Assembly (NCBI RefSeq): GCF_932526225.1
Contig: NC_064042.1
Location: 14,459,040 to 14,523,039, forward strand
Direction of reading: 5' to 3'
Length of the DNA stretch: 64,000 nt
DNA from: Nematostella vectensis
Lineage: Eukaryota; Cnidaria; Anthozoa; Actiniaria; Edwardsiidae
Position numbers and translations under genes: made by a program. Numbering within the stretch: the first letter of the stretch is position 1; each line of letters begins with the position of its first letter. This document shows positions 1 to 12,500 of this stretch, one piece after another. Under the pieces are notes generated by a model. That model saw only the letters and a list, made by a program, of their open reading frames with translations, did no database searches and was not told where the DNA came from.

Positions 1-362
1 CTTTCCATCAGGGTCTTTAGGTCATCTGTCCATCAGGGTCTTCAGGTCATCTGTCCATCAGAGTCTTCAGGTCATCTGTCCATCAGGGTAATCATGTCAT
101 CTGTCCATCAGGGTGTTCATGTCATCTGTCCATCAGGGTGTTCATGTTTTCTGTCCATCAGGGTGTTCATGTCATCTGTCCTTCAGGGTGTTCGGGTCAT
201 CTGTCCATCAGGGTGTTCATGTCATCTGTCCATTAGGGTGTTCATGTCAAATCTCCATCAGGGTGTTCATGTCATCTGTCCAACAGGGTGGTCATGTCAT
301 TAGTCTATCAGGGTGTTAATTTCATCTGTCCATCAGGGTGTTCAGTTCATCAGTACTTCAGG
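1..362. repeat. 25-bp minisatellite, left part of a large intronic array
   Basis: Direct repeats of a 25-bp unit whose core is TCATCTGTCCATCAGGG followed by TGTTCATG. Units differ mostly by single bases (TTCATG, TTCAGG, TTCGGG). The array is cut by the window edge and stops just before an exon at 428-547, then resumes after it, so it occupies both flanking introns of the HELZ2-like gene. Confidence 0.95.
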
Positions 363-427
363 GTGTTTATACATTTTTGTTTTTAAATTGTTTGACTTCT
401 AAGGTCCTTTGTTTTTTTTTATATCAG

Positions 428-547
428 CATTGGATGCCAGGAAAATAAAGAAGAACAGCAAATTAGAGCGCACTAAATCGAGTATTGACCTTGCCACTGG
501 AAGATCAAGTCGGTCATCCAGTGTCAGCTCATGTGTTGCATTGCAAG
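428..547 (+). CDS. HELZ2: HELZ2-like exon, basic/Ser-rich N-terminal segment, embedded in the minisatellite
   Basis: A T-rich tract and AG at 426-427 precede this 120-nt exon, and a GT donor follows at 548. It encodes a low-complexity segment rich in Lys, Arg and Ser (KIKKNSKLERTKSSIDL). It starts and ends in phase 1. It is the only non-repetitive island in the first 7.6 kb. Confidence 0.75.
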
Positions 548-3500
548 GTATTTTTCACTGGGTGTTCATGTCATCAGTCTATCAGGGTGTTCCGGTCATC
601 TGTCTATCAGTTTGTTCATGTCATCTGTCCAACAGGGTGTTTATGTCATCTGTCCATCAGGGTCTTCAGGTCATCTGTCTATAAGGGTATTCATGTCATT
701 TGTCCATAAGGGTGTTCATGTCATCTTTCCATCAGGGTGTTCAGGTCATCTGTCCATAAGGGTGTTCAGGTCATCTGTCAATCAGGGTGTTCATGTCATC
801 TGTCAATCAGGGTGTTCAGGTCATCTGTCTATCAGGGTGTTCAGGTCATCTGTCCATCGGGGTGTTTATGTCATCTGTCCATCAGGGTGTTTATGTCATC
901 TGTCCATCAGGGTGTTTATGTAATCTGTCCATCAGGGTATTCATGTCATATGTCCATCAGGGTGTTTATGTTATCTGTCCATCAAGGTGTTCGGGTCATC
1001 TGTCCATCAAGGTGTTCGGGTCATCTGTCCATCAGGGTGTTCATGTCATCTGTCCATCAGGGTGTTCATGTCATCTGTCCATCAGGGTGTTCATGTCATC
1101 TGTCCATCAGGGTGTTCATGTCATTTGTCCATCAGGGTGTTCATGTCATCTGTTCATCAGGGTGTTCATGTTATCTGTCCATCAGCGTGTTCATGTCATC
1201 TGTCCATCAGGGTGTTAATGTCATCTGTCCATCAGGGTGTTCATGTTATCTGTCCATCAGGGTGTTTAGGTCATCTGTCCATCAGGGTGTTCAGGTCATC
1301 TGTCAATCAGGGTCTTCAGGTCATCTGTCCATCAGGGTGTTTATGTCATCTGTCCATCAGGTTGTTCAGGTCATCTGTCCATCGGGGTCTTCAGGTCATC
1401 TGTCCATCAGGGTGTTCATGTTTTCTGTCCATCAGGGTGTTTATGTCATCTGTCCATCAGGGTGTTCATGTCATCTGTCCATCAGGGTGTTCATGTTATC
1501 TGTCCATCAGGGTGTTTAGGTCATCTGTCCATCAGGGTGTTCAGGTCATCTGTCTATCTGTCCATCAGTATGTTTAGGTCATCTGTCCATCAGGGTGTTC
1601 ATGTCATCCATCCATCAGGGTGTTCAGGTCATCTGTCCAACAGGGTGTTCATGTCATCTGTCCATCAGGGTGTTCATGTCATCTGTCCATCAGGGTGTTC
1701 GGGTCATCTGTCCATCAGGGTGTTCATGTCATCTGTCCATCAGGGTGTTAGGGTCATCTGTCCATCAGGGTGTTCATGTCATCTGTCCATCAGGGTGTTC
1801 ATGTCATCTGTCCATCAGGGTGTTAAGGTCATCTGTCCATCAGGGTGTTCAGGTCATCTGTCTATCAGGATGTTCATGTTATCTGTCCATCGGGGTATTC
1901 ATGTCATCTGTCCATCAGGGTGTTCATGTCATCTGTCCATCAGGGTGTTCATGTCATCTGTCGATCAGGGTGTTAAGGTCATCTGTCCATCAGGGTGTTC
2001 AGGTCATCTATCCATCAGGGTGTTCAGGTCATTTGTCCATTAGTGTGTTCTGGTCATCTGTCCATCAGGGTGTTCATGTCATCTGTCCATCAGGGTGTTA
2101 AGGTCATCTTTCCATCAGGGTGTTCAGGTTATCTGTCCATCAGGGTGTTCAGGTCATCTGTCCATCAGGGTCTTCAGGTCATCTGTCAATCAGGGTCTTT
2201 AGGTCATCTGTCCAACAGGGTGTTCAGGTCATCTGTCCATCAGGGTGTTCATGTCATCTGTCCATCAGGGTGTTCATGTCATCTGTCCATCAGGGTGTTC
2301 GGGTAATCTGTCCATCAGGGTGTTCATGTCATCTGTCCATCAGGGTGTTCATGTCATCTGTCCATCAGGGTGTACATGTCATCTGTCCATCAGGGTGTTC
2401 ATGTCATCTGTCCATCAGGGTGTTCATCATGTCATCTGTCCATCAGGGTGTTCAGGTCATCTGCCCATCAGGGTGTTCAGGTAATCTGTCCATCAGGCTG
2501 TTCATGTCATCAGTCCATCAGGCTGTTCAGGTCATCTGCCCATCAGGGTGTTCAGGTCATCTGTCCATCAGGGTGTTCATGTCATCTGTCCATCAGGGTG
2601 TCATGTTATCTGTCCATCAGGCTGTTCATGTCATCAGTCCATCAGGCTGTTCATGTCATCTGCTTATCAGGATGTTCATGTCATCTGTCCATCAGGGTGT
2701 TCAGGTCATCTGTCCATCAGGGTGTTAATGTCATCTGTCATCAGGGTGTTCAGGTCATCTGTCCATCAGGGTGTTCATGTCATCTGTCCATCAGGGTGTT
2801 CATGTCATCTGTCCATCAGAGAGTTCGGGTAATCTGTCCATCAGAGAGTTCGGGTCATCTGTCCATCAGGGTGTTCATCATGTCATCTGTCCGTCAGGGT
2901 GTTCGGGTCATCTGTCCATCAGAGAGTTCGGGTCATCTGTCCATCAGGGTGTTCATGTCATCTGTCCATCAGGGTGTTCAGGTCATCTGCCCATCAGGGT
3001 GTTCAGGTAATCTGTCCATCAGGCTGTTCATGTCATCAGTCCATCAGGCTGTTCAGGTCATCTGCCCATCAGGGTGTTCAGGTCATCTGTCCATCAGGGT
3101 GTTCATGTCATCTGTCCATCAGGGTGTTCAGGTCATCTGCCTATCAGGGTGTTCAGGTAATCTGTCCATCAGGCTGTTCATGTCATCAGTCCATCAGGCT
3201 GTTCAGGTCATCTGCCCATCAGGGTGTTCAGGTCATCTGTCCATCAGGGTGTTCATGTCATCTGTCCATCAGGGTGTTCATGTCATCTGTCCATCAGGGT
3301 GTTCATGTTATCTGTCCATCAGGGTGTTTAGGTCATCTGTCCATCAGGGTGTTCAGGTCATCTGTCTATCTGTCCATCAGTATGTTTAGGTCATCTGTCC
3401 ATCAGGGTGTTCATGTCATCCATCCATCAGGGTGTTCAGGTCATCTGTCCAACAGGGTGTTCATGTCATCTGTCCATCAGGGTGTTCATCATGTCATCTG

Positions 3501-6500
3501 TCCATCAGGGTGTTCCGGTCATCTGCCCATCAGGGTGTTCAGGTAATCTGTCCATCAGGCTGTTCATGTCATCAGTCCATCAGGCTGTTCAGGTCATCTG
3601 CCCATCAGGGTGTTCAGGTCATCTGTCCATCAGGGTGTTCATGTCATCTGTCCATCAGGGTGTCATGTTATCTGTCCATCAGGCTGTTCATGTCATCAGT
3701 CCATCAGGCTGTTCATGTCATCTGCTTATCAGGATGTTCATGTCATCTGTCCATCAGGGTGTTCAGGTCATCTGTCCATCAGGGTGTTAATGTCATCTGT
3801 CATCAGGGTGTTCAGGTCATCTGTCCATCAGGGTGTTCATGTCATCTGTCCATCAGGGTGTTCATGTCATCTGTCCATCAGAGAGTTCGGGTAATCTGTC
3901 CATCAGAGAGTTCGGGTCATCTGTCCATCAGGGTGTTCATCATGTCATCTGTCCGTCAGGGTGTTCGGGTCATCTGTCCATCAGAGAGTTCGGGTCATCT
4001 GTCCATCAGGGTGTTCATGTCATCTGTCTATCAGGGTTTTCGGGTCATCTGTCCATCACGGTGTTCATGTCATCTGTCCATCAGGGTGTTAATGTCATCT
4101 GTCCATCAGGGTGTTCATGTCATCTGTCCATCAGGGTGTTCATGTCATCTGTCCATCAGGGTGTTCATCATGTCATCTGTCCATCAGGGTGTTCAGGTCA
4201 TCTGCCCATCAGGGTGTTCAGGTAATCTGTCAATCAGGCTGTTCATGTCATCAGTCCATCAGGCTGTTCAGGTCATCTGCCCATCAGGGTGTTCAGGTCA
4301 TCTGTCCATCAGGGTGTTCATGTCATCTGTCCATCAGGGTGTTCATGTCATCTGTCCATCAGGGTGTTCATGTTATCTGTCCATCAGGGTGTTTAGGTCA
4401 TCTGTCCATCAGGGTGTTCAGGTCATCTGTCTATCTGTCCATCAGTATGTTTAGGTCATCTGTCCATCAGGGTGTTCATGTCATCCATCCATCAGGGTGT
4501 TCAGGTCATCTGTCCAACAGGGTGTTCATGTCATCTGTCCATCAGGGTGTTCATGTCATCTGTCCATCAGGGTGTTCGGGTCATCTGTCCATCAGGGTGT
4601 TCATGTCATCTGTCCATCAGGGTGTTAGGGTCATCTGTCCATCAGGGTGTTCATGTCATCTGTCCATCAGGGTGTTCATGTCATCTGTCCATCAGGGTGT
4701 TAAGGTCATCTGTCCATCAGGGTGTTCAGGTCATCTGTCTATCAGGATGTTCATGTTATCTGTCCATCGGGGTATTCATGTCATCTGTCCATCAGGGTGT
4801 TCATGTCATCTGTCCATCAGGGTGTTCATGTCATCTGTCGATCAGGGTGTTAAGGTCATCTGTCCATCAGGGTGTTCAGGTCATCTTTCCATCAGGGTGT
4901 TCAGGTCATTTGTCCATCAGGGTGTTCGGGTCATCTTTCCATCAGGGTGTTCATGTCATCTGTCCATCAGGGTGTTAAGGTCATCTTTCCATCAGGGTGT
5001 TCAGGTTATCTGTCCATCAGGGTGTTCAGGTCATCTGTCTATCAGGGTCTTCAGGTCATCTGTCAATGAGGGTCTTTAGGTCATCTGTCCAACAGGGTGT
5101 TCAGGTCATCTGTCCATCAGGGTGTTCATGTCATCTGTCCATCAGGGTGTTCATGTCATCTGTCCATCAGGGTGTTCGGGTCATCTGTCCATCAGGGTGT
5201 TCATATCATCTGTCCATCAGGGTGTTCATGTCATCTGTCCATCAGGGTGTACATGTCATCTGTCCATCAGGGTGTTCATGTCATCTGTCCATCAGGCTGT
5301 TCAGGTCATCTGCCCATCAGGGTGTTCAGGTCATCTGTCCATCAGGGTGTTCATGTCATCTGTCTATCAGGGTGTCATGTTATCTGTCCATCAGGCTGTT
5401 CATGTCATCAGTCCATCAGGCTGTTCATGTCATCTGCCCATCAGGATGTTCATGTCATCTGTCCATCAGGGTGTTCAGGTCATCTGTCCATCAGGGTGTT
5501 AATGTCATCTGTCATCAGGGTGTTCAGGTCATCTGTCCATCAGGGTGTTCATGTCATCTGTCCATCAGGGTGTTCATGTCATCTGTCCATCAGAGAGTTC
5601 GGGTAATCTGTCCATCAGAGAGTTCGGGTCATCTGTCCATCAGGGTGTTCATCATGTCATCTGTCCGTCAGGGTGTTCGGGTCATCTGTCTATCAGAGAG
5701 TTCGGGTCATCTGTCAATCAGGGTGTTCATGTCATCTGTCTATCAGGGTTTTCGGGTCATCTGTCCATCACGGTGTTCATGTCATCTGTCCATCAGGGTG
5801 TTAATGTCATCTGTCCATCAGTGTGTTCAGGTCATTTGTCCATCAGGGTGTTAAGGTCATCTGTCAATCAGGGTCTTCAGGTCATCTGTCCATCAGGGTG
5901 TTCAGGTCATCTGTCCATCAGGGTGTTCAGGTCATCTGTCAATCAGGGTGTTTATGTCATCTGTCCATCAGGGTGTTCAGGTCATCTTTCCATCAGGGTC
6001 TTCATGTCATCTGTCCATCAGGGTGTTCATGTCATCTGTTTATCAGGGTGTTCATGTCATCTGTCCATCAAGGTGTTAAGGTCATCTGTCCATCAGGGTG
6101 TTCATGTCATCTGTCCATCATGGTGTTAAGGTCATCTTTCCATCAGGGTGTTCAGGTTATCTGTCCATCAGGTTCTTCAGGTCATCTGTCCAACAGGTTG
6201 TTCATGTCATCTGTCCATCAGAGTGTTAATGTCATCTGTCATCAGGGTGCTCATGTCATCTGTCCATCAGGGTGTTCGGGTCATCTGTCCATCAGGGAGT
6301 TCGGGTCATCTGTCCATCAGGGTGTTCATGACATCTGTCTATCAGGGTTTTCGGGTCATCTGTCCATCACGGTGTTCATGTCATCTGTCCATCAGGGTGT
6401 TCATGTCATCTGTCCATTAGTGTGTTCATGTCATCTGTCCATCAGGGTGTTCATGTCATCTGTCCATCAGGGTGTTCAGGTCATCTGTCCATCAGGGTGT

Positions 6501-9500
6501 TCATGTCATCTGTCCATCAGTGTGTTCATGTCATCTGTCCATCAGGGTGTTCATGTCATCTGTCCTTCAGGGTGTTCAGGTCATCTGTTTAACAGGGTGT
6601 TCATGTCATCTGTCCATCAGTGTGTTTATGTCATCTGTCCATCAGGGTGTTAAGGTCATCTTTCCATCAGGGTAATCAGGTTATCTGTCCATCAGGGTGT
6701 TCAGGTCATCTGTCCATCAGGGTCTTCAGGTCATCTGTCAATCAGGGTCTTTAGGTCATCTGTCCAACAGGGTGTTCAGGTCATCTGTCCATCAGGGTGT
6801 TCAGGTCATCTGTCAATCAGGGTGTTCATGTCATCTGTCCATCAGGGTGTTCAGGTCATCTGTCAATCAGGGTCTTCAGGTCATCTGTCCATCAGGGTGT
6901 TCATGTCATCTGTCCATCAGGGTGTTCATGTCATCTGTCCATCAGGGTGTTCAGGTCATCTGTCCATCAGGATGTTCAGGTCATCTGTCAATCAGGGTAT
7001 TCAGATCATCTGTCAATCAGGTTCTTCAGGTCATCTGTCCAACAGGGTGTTCATGTCATCTGTCCATCAGGGTGTTCATGTCATCTGTCCATCATGGTGT
7101 TCATGTCATCTGTCTATCAGGGTGTTCATGTCATCTGTCCATCAGGGTGTTCATGTCATCTGTCCATCAGGGTGTTCATGTCATCTGTCCATCAGGGTCT
7201 TCAGGTCATCTGTCCAACAGGGTCTTCAGGTCATCTTTCCATCAGGTTGTTCAGGTCATCTGTCCATCGTGGTCTTCAGATCATCTGTCCATCAAGGTGT
7301 TCATGTCATCTGTCCATCAGGGTGTTCATGTCATCTTTCCATCAGGTTGTTCAGGTCATCTGTCCATCGGGGTCTTCAGATCATCTGTCCAACAGGGTGT
7401 TCATGTCATCTGTCCATCAGGGTGCTCAGGTCATCCGTCCATCAGGGTGTTCGGGTCATCTGTTTATCAGGGAGTTCGGGTCATCTGTTCATCCGGGGAT
7501 TCGGGTCATCTCTCCATCAGGGTGTTCATGTCATCTGTCCATCAGTGTGTTCAGGTCATCTGTCTATCAGGCTTTTCAAGTTATTAGCAGTTTATGATGC
7601 CTTAATTTCTTCATCAGAGACCAAAAGCCGAGGTATCACACAAACCAAGGTGTCAACACCACCAACAACAAAATACTCAGTAAAGCCTCCTTCAAAAAGA
7701 AATGTTTCGTCTCCATGCCTTGCCTCTGCTTCGGGTCTTGAGGCCAGCACTAAGCAATGGAAGCCAAAGGCAAATGTCAAGATCAGTGACAAGAACTGGC
7801 CTTGCCTTCCACCACCCGTCAATGACGGTAATTTTAGTTATTCGATATCATTAGCCCCTAGTAGCCATTTCAAATATTACTGTACTGGAAAAGTAGAGCA
7901 TAGCTCTCTCTATCCAGGCTCACAATTGTCTCTGTGCAAGAATGAATAACGCTGAAACCATTTTTTTAATACAACTGATTTACCTATCATTATTTCAATT
8001 TAAAATCGTTTTTCAAATTATTTTTTCTGGCATCCCTGTTGAAGCCTTTGTGGAAGCACGGAGGTACCTCCGTGGTAGAGATTAGGGTAGGGTAGGGTAT
8101 TTATTCCTGTCAAAATTGCCTTTTTTCCGGTAACATTGTTATGTGAAACAAGGTAAATTAACAATGTCCGTCTTTCCTTAGTAAACACCAAATCAAAGAA
8201 ATCACCTCGGGTGCAAGATTTGCGAAAGGATGGCATAAAATCAAGTGATCGTTCCTCATCGTTGTCCAGTCTAAGCAATACATCTAAAACTTCAAAGTAT
8301 GAATCGGTTTGCAGTTATGAAGAGGACTTTCCAATTCTTCAATTAGATAGAAACCGATTGCCTACTGTCTCAAACAAGTTTGAAACGCTTACGGAGTGCA
8401 AACCTGCGTTGCTGGCCAAAGCCGAAAGTCTGACAAAACCGAAAACCCAGAAAGAAGTTCCAGAGCATTCCCAATCAAGCTATCAGCTATTTCCCGTACA
8501 AAAAGGGGAACAAATGCTAAACCAATCAAATAGCAGTGTTCCTTCAATACGATTAGTTGGACAAGAGCAGCAAGCTCAGCCAAGCGCGCCAATGGCAGAT
8601 GCATTCACAGTGAGAGCAGCACAGCAACAACAAACTCAGCCAAGCGCCCCAATGCCGGATATATTCACATCGAGAAGTGTAAGCAATGGGTCACCAGCAC
8701 TGACCTCAAATATTTGGTCTAGCTATGATCTATCAAGACAAAACATTCCCTTACTGCAGGACTCTTCATATTTTCCTCTTGGAAACGCAAGTGGCTACCA
8801 GCAGCACCCACAGGCCGGCAATGGGCCAATCCCTGAAACAGTTAGAAGGCTTCCCTTTCAGCACTTCCACCAAGCAGCAGGGGCAGTCCAGATTCCATCC
8901 GAAGTGAAAATAGTTTGTAACCATTTCATGAACAATTGCAAGAAAATACCAGATTTTCTGTGCAAAGGCTGCGAGAACCGACAATACGGTTACTATGCCT
9001 TCTTGGACTACAGGAAAGGGCTTTGGTACAAAGTGAGGCCTTACCCGAGAAATTTGCACCCAAAGCTTGCTCTCAAGGAGTGTAAAGACTTTGCATGGGG
9101 GCGTGCATGTGCACGGAATCCTTGCACATTCCCACATGGTCCTGAACTACTGATGTGGACGTATGAGCGCGAAGGAGGTAGGTTTTTTTACTAACTAGAT
9201 CGTTAAAAACTTCCTCCACATTATCTCAGGAGGCCACCTTGTATTCACCAAACCTATGCCCAAACACACACACACTCGTCGCGGGGATCCACCGCAAGTT
9301 TTAAAAGTAAAATGTGTACCTGCGGAGACCGAAAAAAAAGGGTTATTGTTTATTGTTTATTTTATTGTTTATTGTTTGTTTTGTCACTTAATACATTTTG
9401 TTAAATAAAGATAATTATAATAATTTACATAGTGTGACAAGGAGGACCGTAAGAAACCGCAGGGCTTATACGAGACGGACCTCCTAAATCTTAACAGAAA

Positions 9501-12500
9501 ATACATATTTGATAGTTCGGACAGTCAGATGAATCATATAAATATTTGGTAGGAGACCTTTCATATTTTTTTTCATACTTATATAAAACACACACACACA
9601 CACAAACACAAATCGAGAAAGAATAAAAAAATTAAGAGTTAATAAGAGAAGTCTTTAACTTATTACAAAAAGAGTTAAGCGTTTTGGCAGACTGAATATC
9701 AGAAGGCAATGAATTGAAATATTTAGGTCCCTGATGTCTTAACGCAAACTTATGTATATTTGTTCTAAACTTTGAAATATGGAACAAGTTAGAGCTTCTC
9801 GTGTAATAATCGTGAATTTGAGAGTTCAATTGAAATATCCTGTTAAATGTTTGGGGAAGTAACCTATTTTTAAATTGATACATTAACTTACCTATTTGAA
9901 ATAAAAATAAATAATTGAATTTCAATATGTTTAGATTCCTATATATCGGATCAGTGTGTGCATCATAGGATGCTCCAACAATTATACGTATTGCTCGTTT
10001 TTGGAGCATAAGAATACGATTTAAATTAAATGGATAAGTGGATCCCCAAACACAAACACAGTATTGCAAGTATGGATATAACAAAGAATAATACAACGTC
10101 AATAGTGATTGCTTTGAAAGGCAAAAACTTGCTTTATACATAATTCCTACAGTTTTTGAAACCTTACGCGCGACATTGGTAATATGTGGTAACCATGTCA
10201 AGTGTTCGTCAAGAATAACACCTAAAAATACTGTTTCTTTGACTCGCTTTATATTCTGATCACCTAAGGTGACCTTTATATCAAGGTTTTGCCTTTTTTG
10301 CCGTGGTCTAAAGATAATATAGTTTGATTTTTTTATATTTATAGATAACTTGTTTGCACAAAACCAATCTGTTAATTTGGTAAGTTCATTATTGATTGTG
10401 AGACATAATGAGTCTAAGTTTTTATGGGAGAAAAATATACTTGTATCATCAGCAAATAAAAGAATGTCTAAGGCGGTTGAAACGCTACATATATCATTGA
10501 TATAAATCAGAAAGAGAAGCTGCCCGAGCACGCTGCCTTGTGGGACACCGCACTTCACTAATTTACGACAAGAAGAAACGCCATTAAAATTTACAAACTG
10601 CTCTCTATCTGAAAGATAACTTTCAAACCATTTGAGAGGAGTTCCACGTATTCCATAGTTATGCAATTTCGCTAGTAAAATGCCATGATTGACCGTGTCA
10701 AACGCCTTTGACAGATCAATAAAAACGCCTAGAGTATATTTTTTATAATCAATAGCACTAGATAGAGTATCGTATAAATGAAGAAGTGCAAGAGCTGTCG
10801 AATGGTTCTTTCTAAAACCATATTGGTTATTTGATAGAATATCATATTTAACCAGAAAATTATATAACCGTTTATATACAACTTTCTCGAAAAATTTCGA
10901 AAAAACTGGTAAGACGGATACAGGTCTGTAGTTTGCATAAAAAGCCTGATCACCAGTCTTAAACAGTGGTAAAACGCGTGCCACTTTTAGCTTCTTTGGG
11001 ACTATACCAGACCGAGTAGATAAATTGATAATATCAGCTATTGGTTTGGAAATGATATCAATATTTGGCTTTATAATATCCATGTGGATATTGTCAAACC
11101 CAGCAGCTGTGCCAGGACGAAGGCTTGAGCAGATCTCAATGATTTCTTGGTGATCAGTATCAGAAAAAAATATTGAATTAAGAATATTATTATTCAGAAA
11201 ACTAGAGAAACATTTATCAGAAGATGGTACTTTCTCCGCTAACGAGGGCCAAGATTTGTGAAATAATCACAAAAACCATTTGCAATCTCCATCGGATCGC
11301 TGACTTCACGGCCGGCAACCTTAAATGTAGAAGGCAAACTTGAATTACTTTGACGGCGATTAATAACATCATTAAGAATTCTCCACGTTTTTTTAACGTC
11401 GGATTTGTATTCGGATAGTTTTTTGTCATAATAATCACGCTTTGCTATTTTAGGTATGTGATTAAGCTTATTTCTAAACTTCTTATATTGATGTTCGTGA
11501 CGTAATGTTGGAGAGCATAAGAACTGTCTATAAAAGTTATTTTTTTCTTGATTGACCTCAGGAGACCTTTAGTTAACCAAGGCTTCCTTGTAATGCTTTT
11601 CTTTGTTTTTACTTTTTTTTAATGGAAAACAATTGTTATAAATCGTCGTAAACGTATCTAGGAAATTGCTATAAGCACTACAAGGATCATCATCAGGGAT
11701 ATGATCCCAACTGTGCATTTCTAGTTCAGATCTAAATTTCGCCTTGCTGTTGGCGGATTTTTCTCTATAAAATGTCCATTGTTTGTGATCAACAACATTA
11801 ATATTTTCTGAAAGTAAAGTAAAAACTGGTAAGTGATCAGATACATCCGAAAACAATACCCCGCTTTTACTGAAACTATCGTGGTCGTTAATAAAGATAT
11901 TGTCAAGAAGTGTAGCGGTATGAGAAGTTATTCTTGTTGGGCGCGTTATCAAAGGAAAAAACATTTTAGAATACATTATGTCCAAAAATTCAGCAGTTAA
12001 ACGATGGGTATCATGCTTCATTAGGTCCAAATTCCAATCGGCCATTAATATACACAACTTGTATTTTTTAGAGATGGCTAAAAGAATTTGATCTAGTTCA
12101 TCACAAAATTCTTGTACGTCTTTTTCTGGCGGTCTATAGACAACGCCAACAATAATGTTTCTTTCCTTTTGACGAGTTATTTCAACAAATAAGGATTCCG
12201 CGCAGGTATCAGAAAAGCATATTTCCGGGCGGCATTTAAACTCGAATTCCTGTTTTAGATACAAGCCAACACCTCCCCCAGTTCTGCCTTTGCGTGGTTC
12301 ATGAACATAATTGTAGCCTGGAATGTTACAAGAATGACAAACATTTTTTAGCCAAGTCTCACTAATTCCTATCATTGAGAAAGTTAAATTCAGTGTTGAC
12401 AGTAAATTGGTTACCTTATCAAAATTACCGGACAAACTTCGGGTATTCAAATGTAAAATAGACAACCCCTTTTCCGTCTTACTATTCACTAATTCGTTAA

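Noticed and set aside
94-7600. Long forward ORFs of up to 375 residues coding for a 25-residue SSVHQGVHVICPSG-type repeat
   Set aside because: All three forward frames are open and give the same repeat because the DNA unit is 25 bp without stops. No start context or family resemblance exists, and exon phases of the host gene skip the array.
8075-8105. Telomere-like TTAGGGTAGGG run
   Set aside because: Too short and irregular, inside an intron; TACCC words near 17060 are likewise part of a low-complexity tract.
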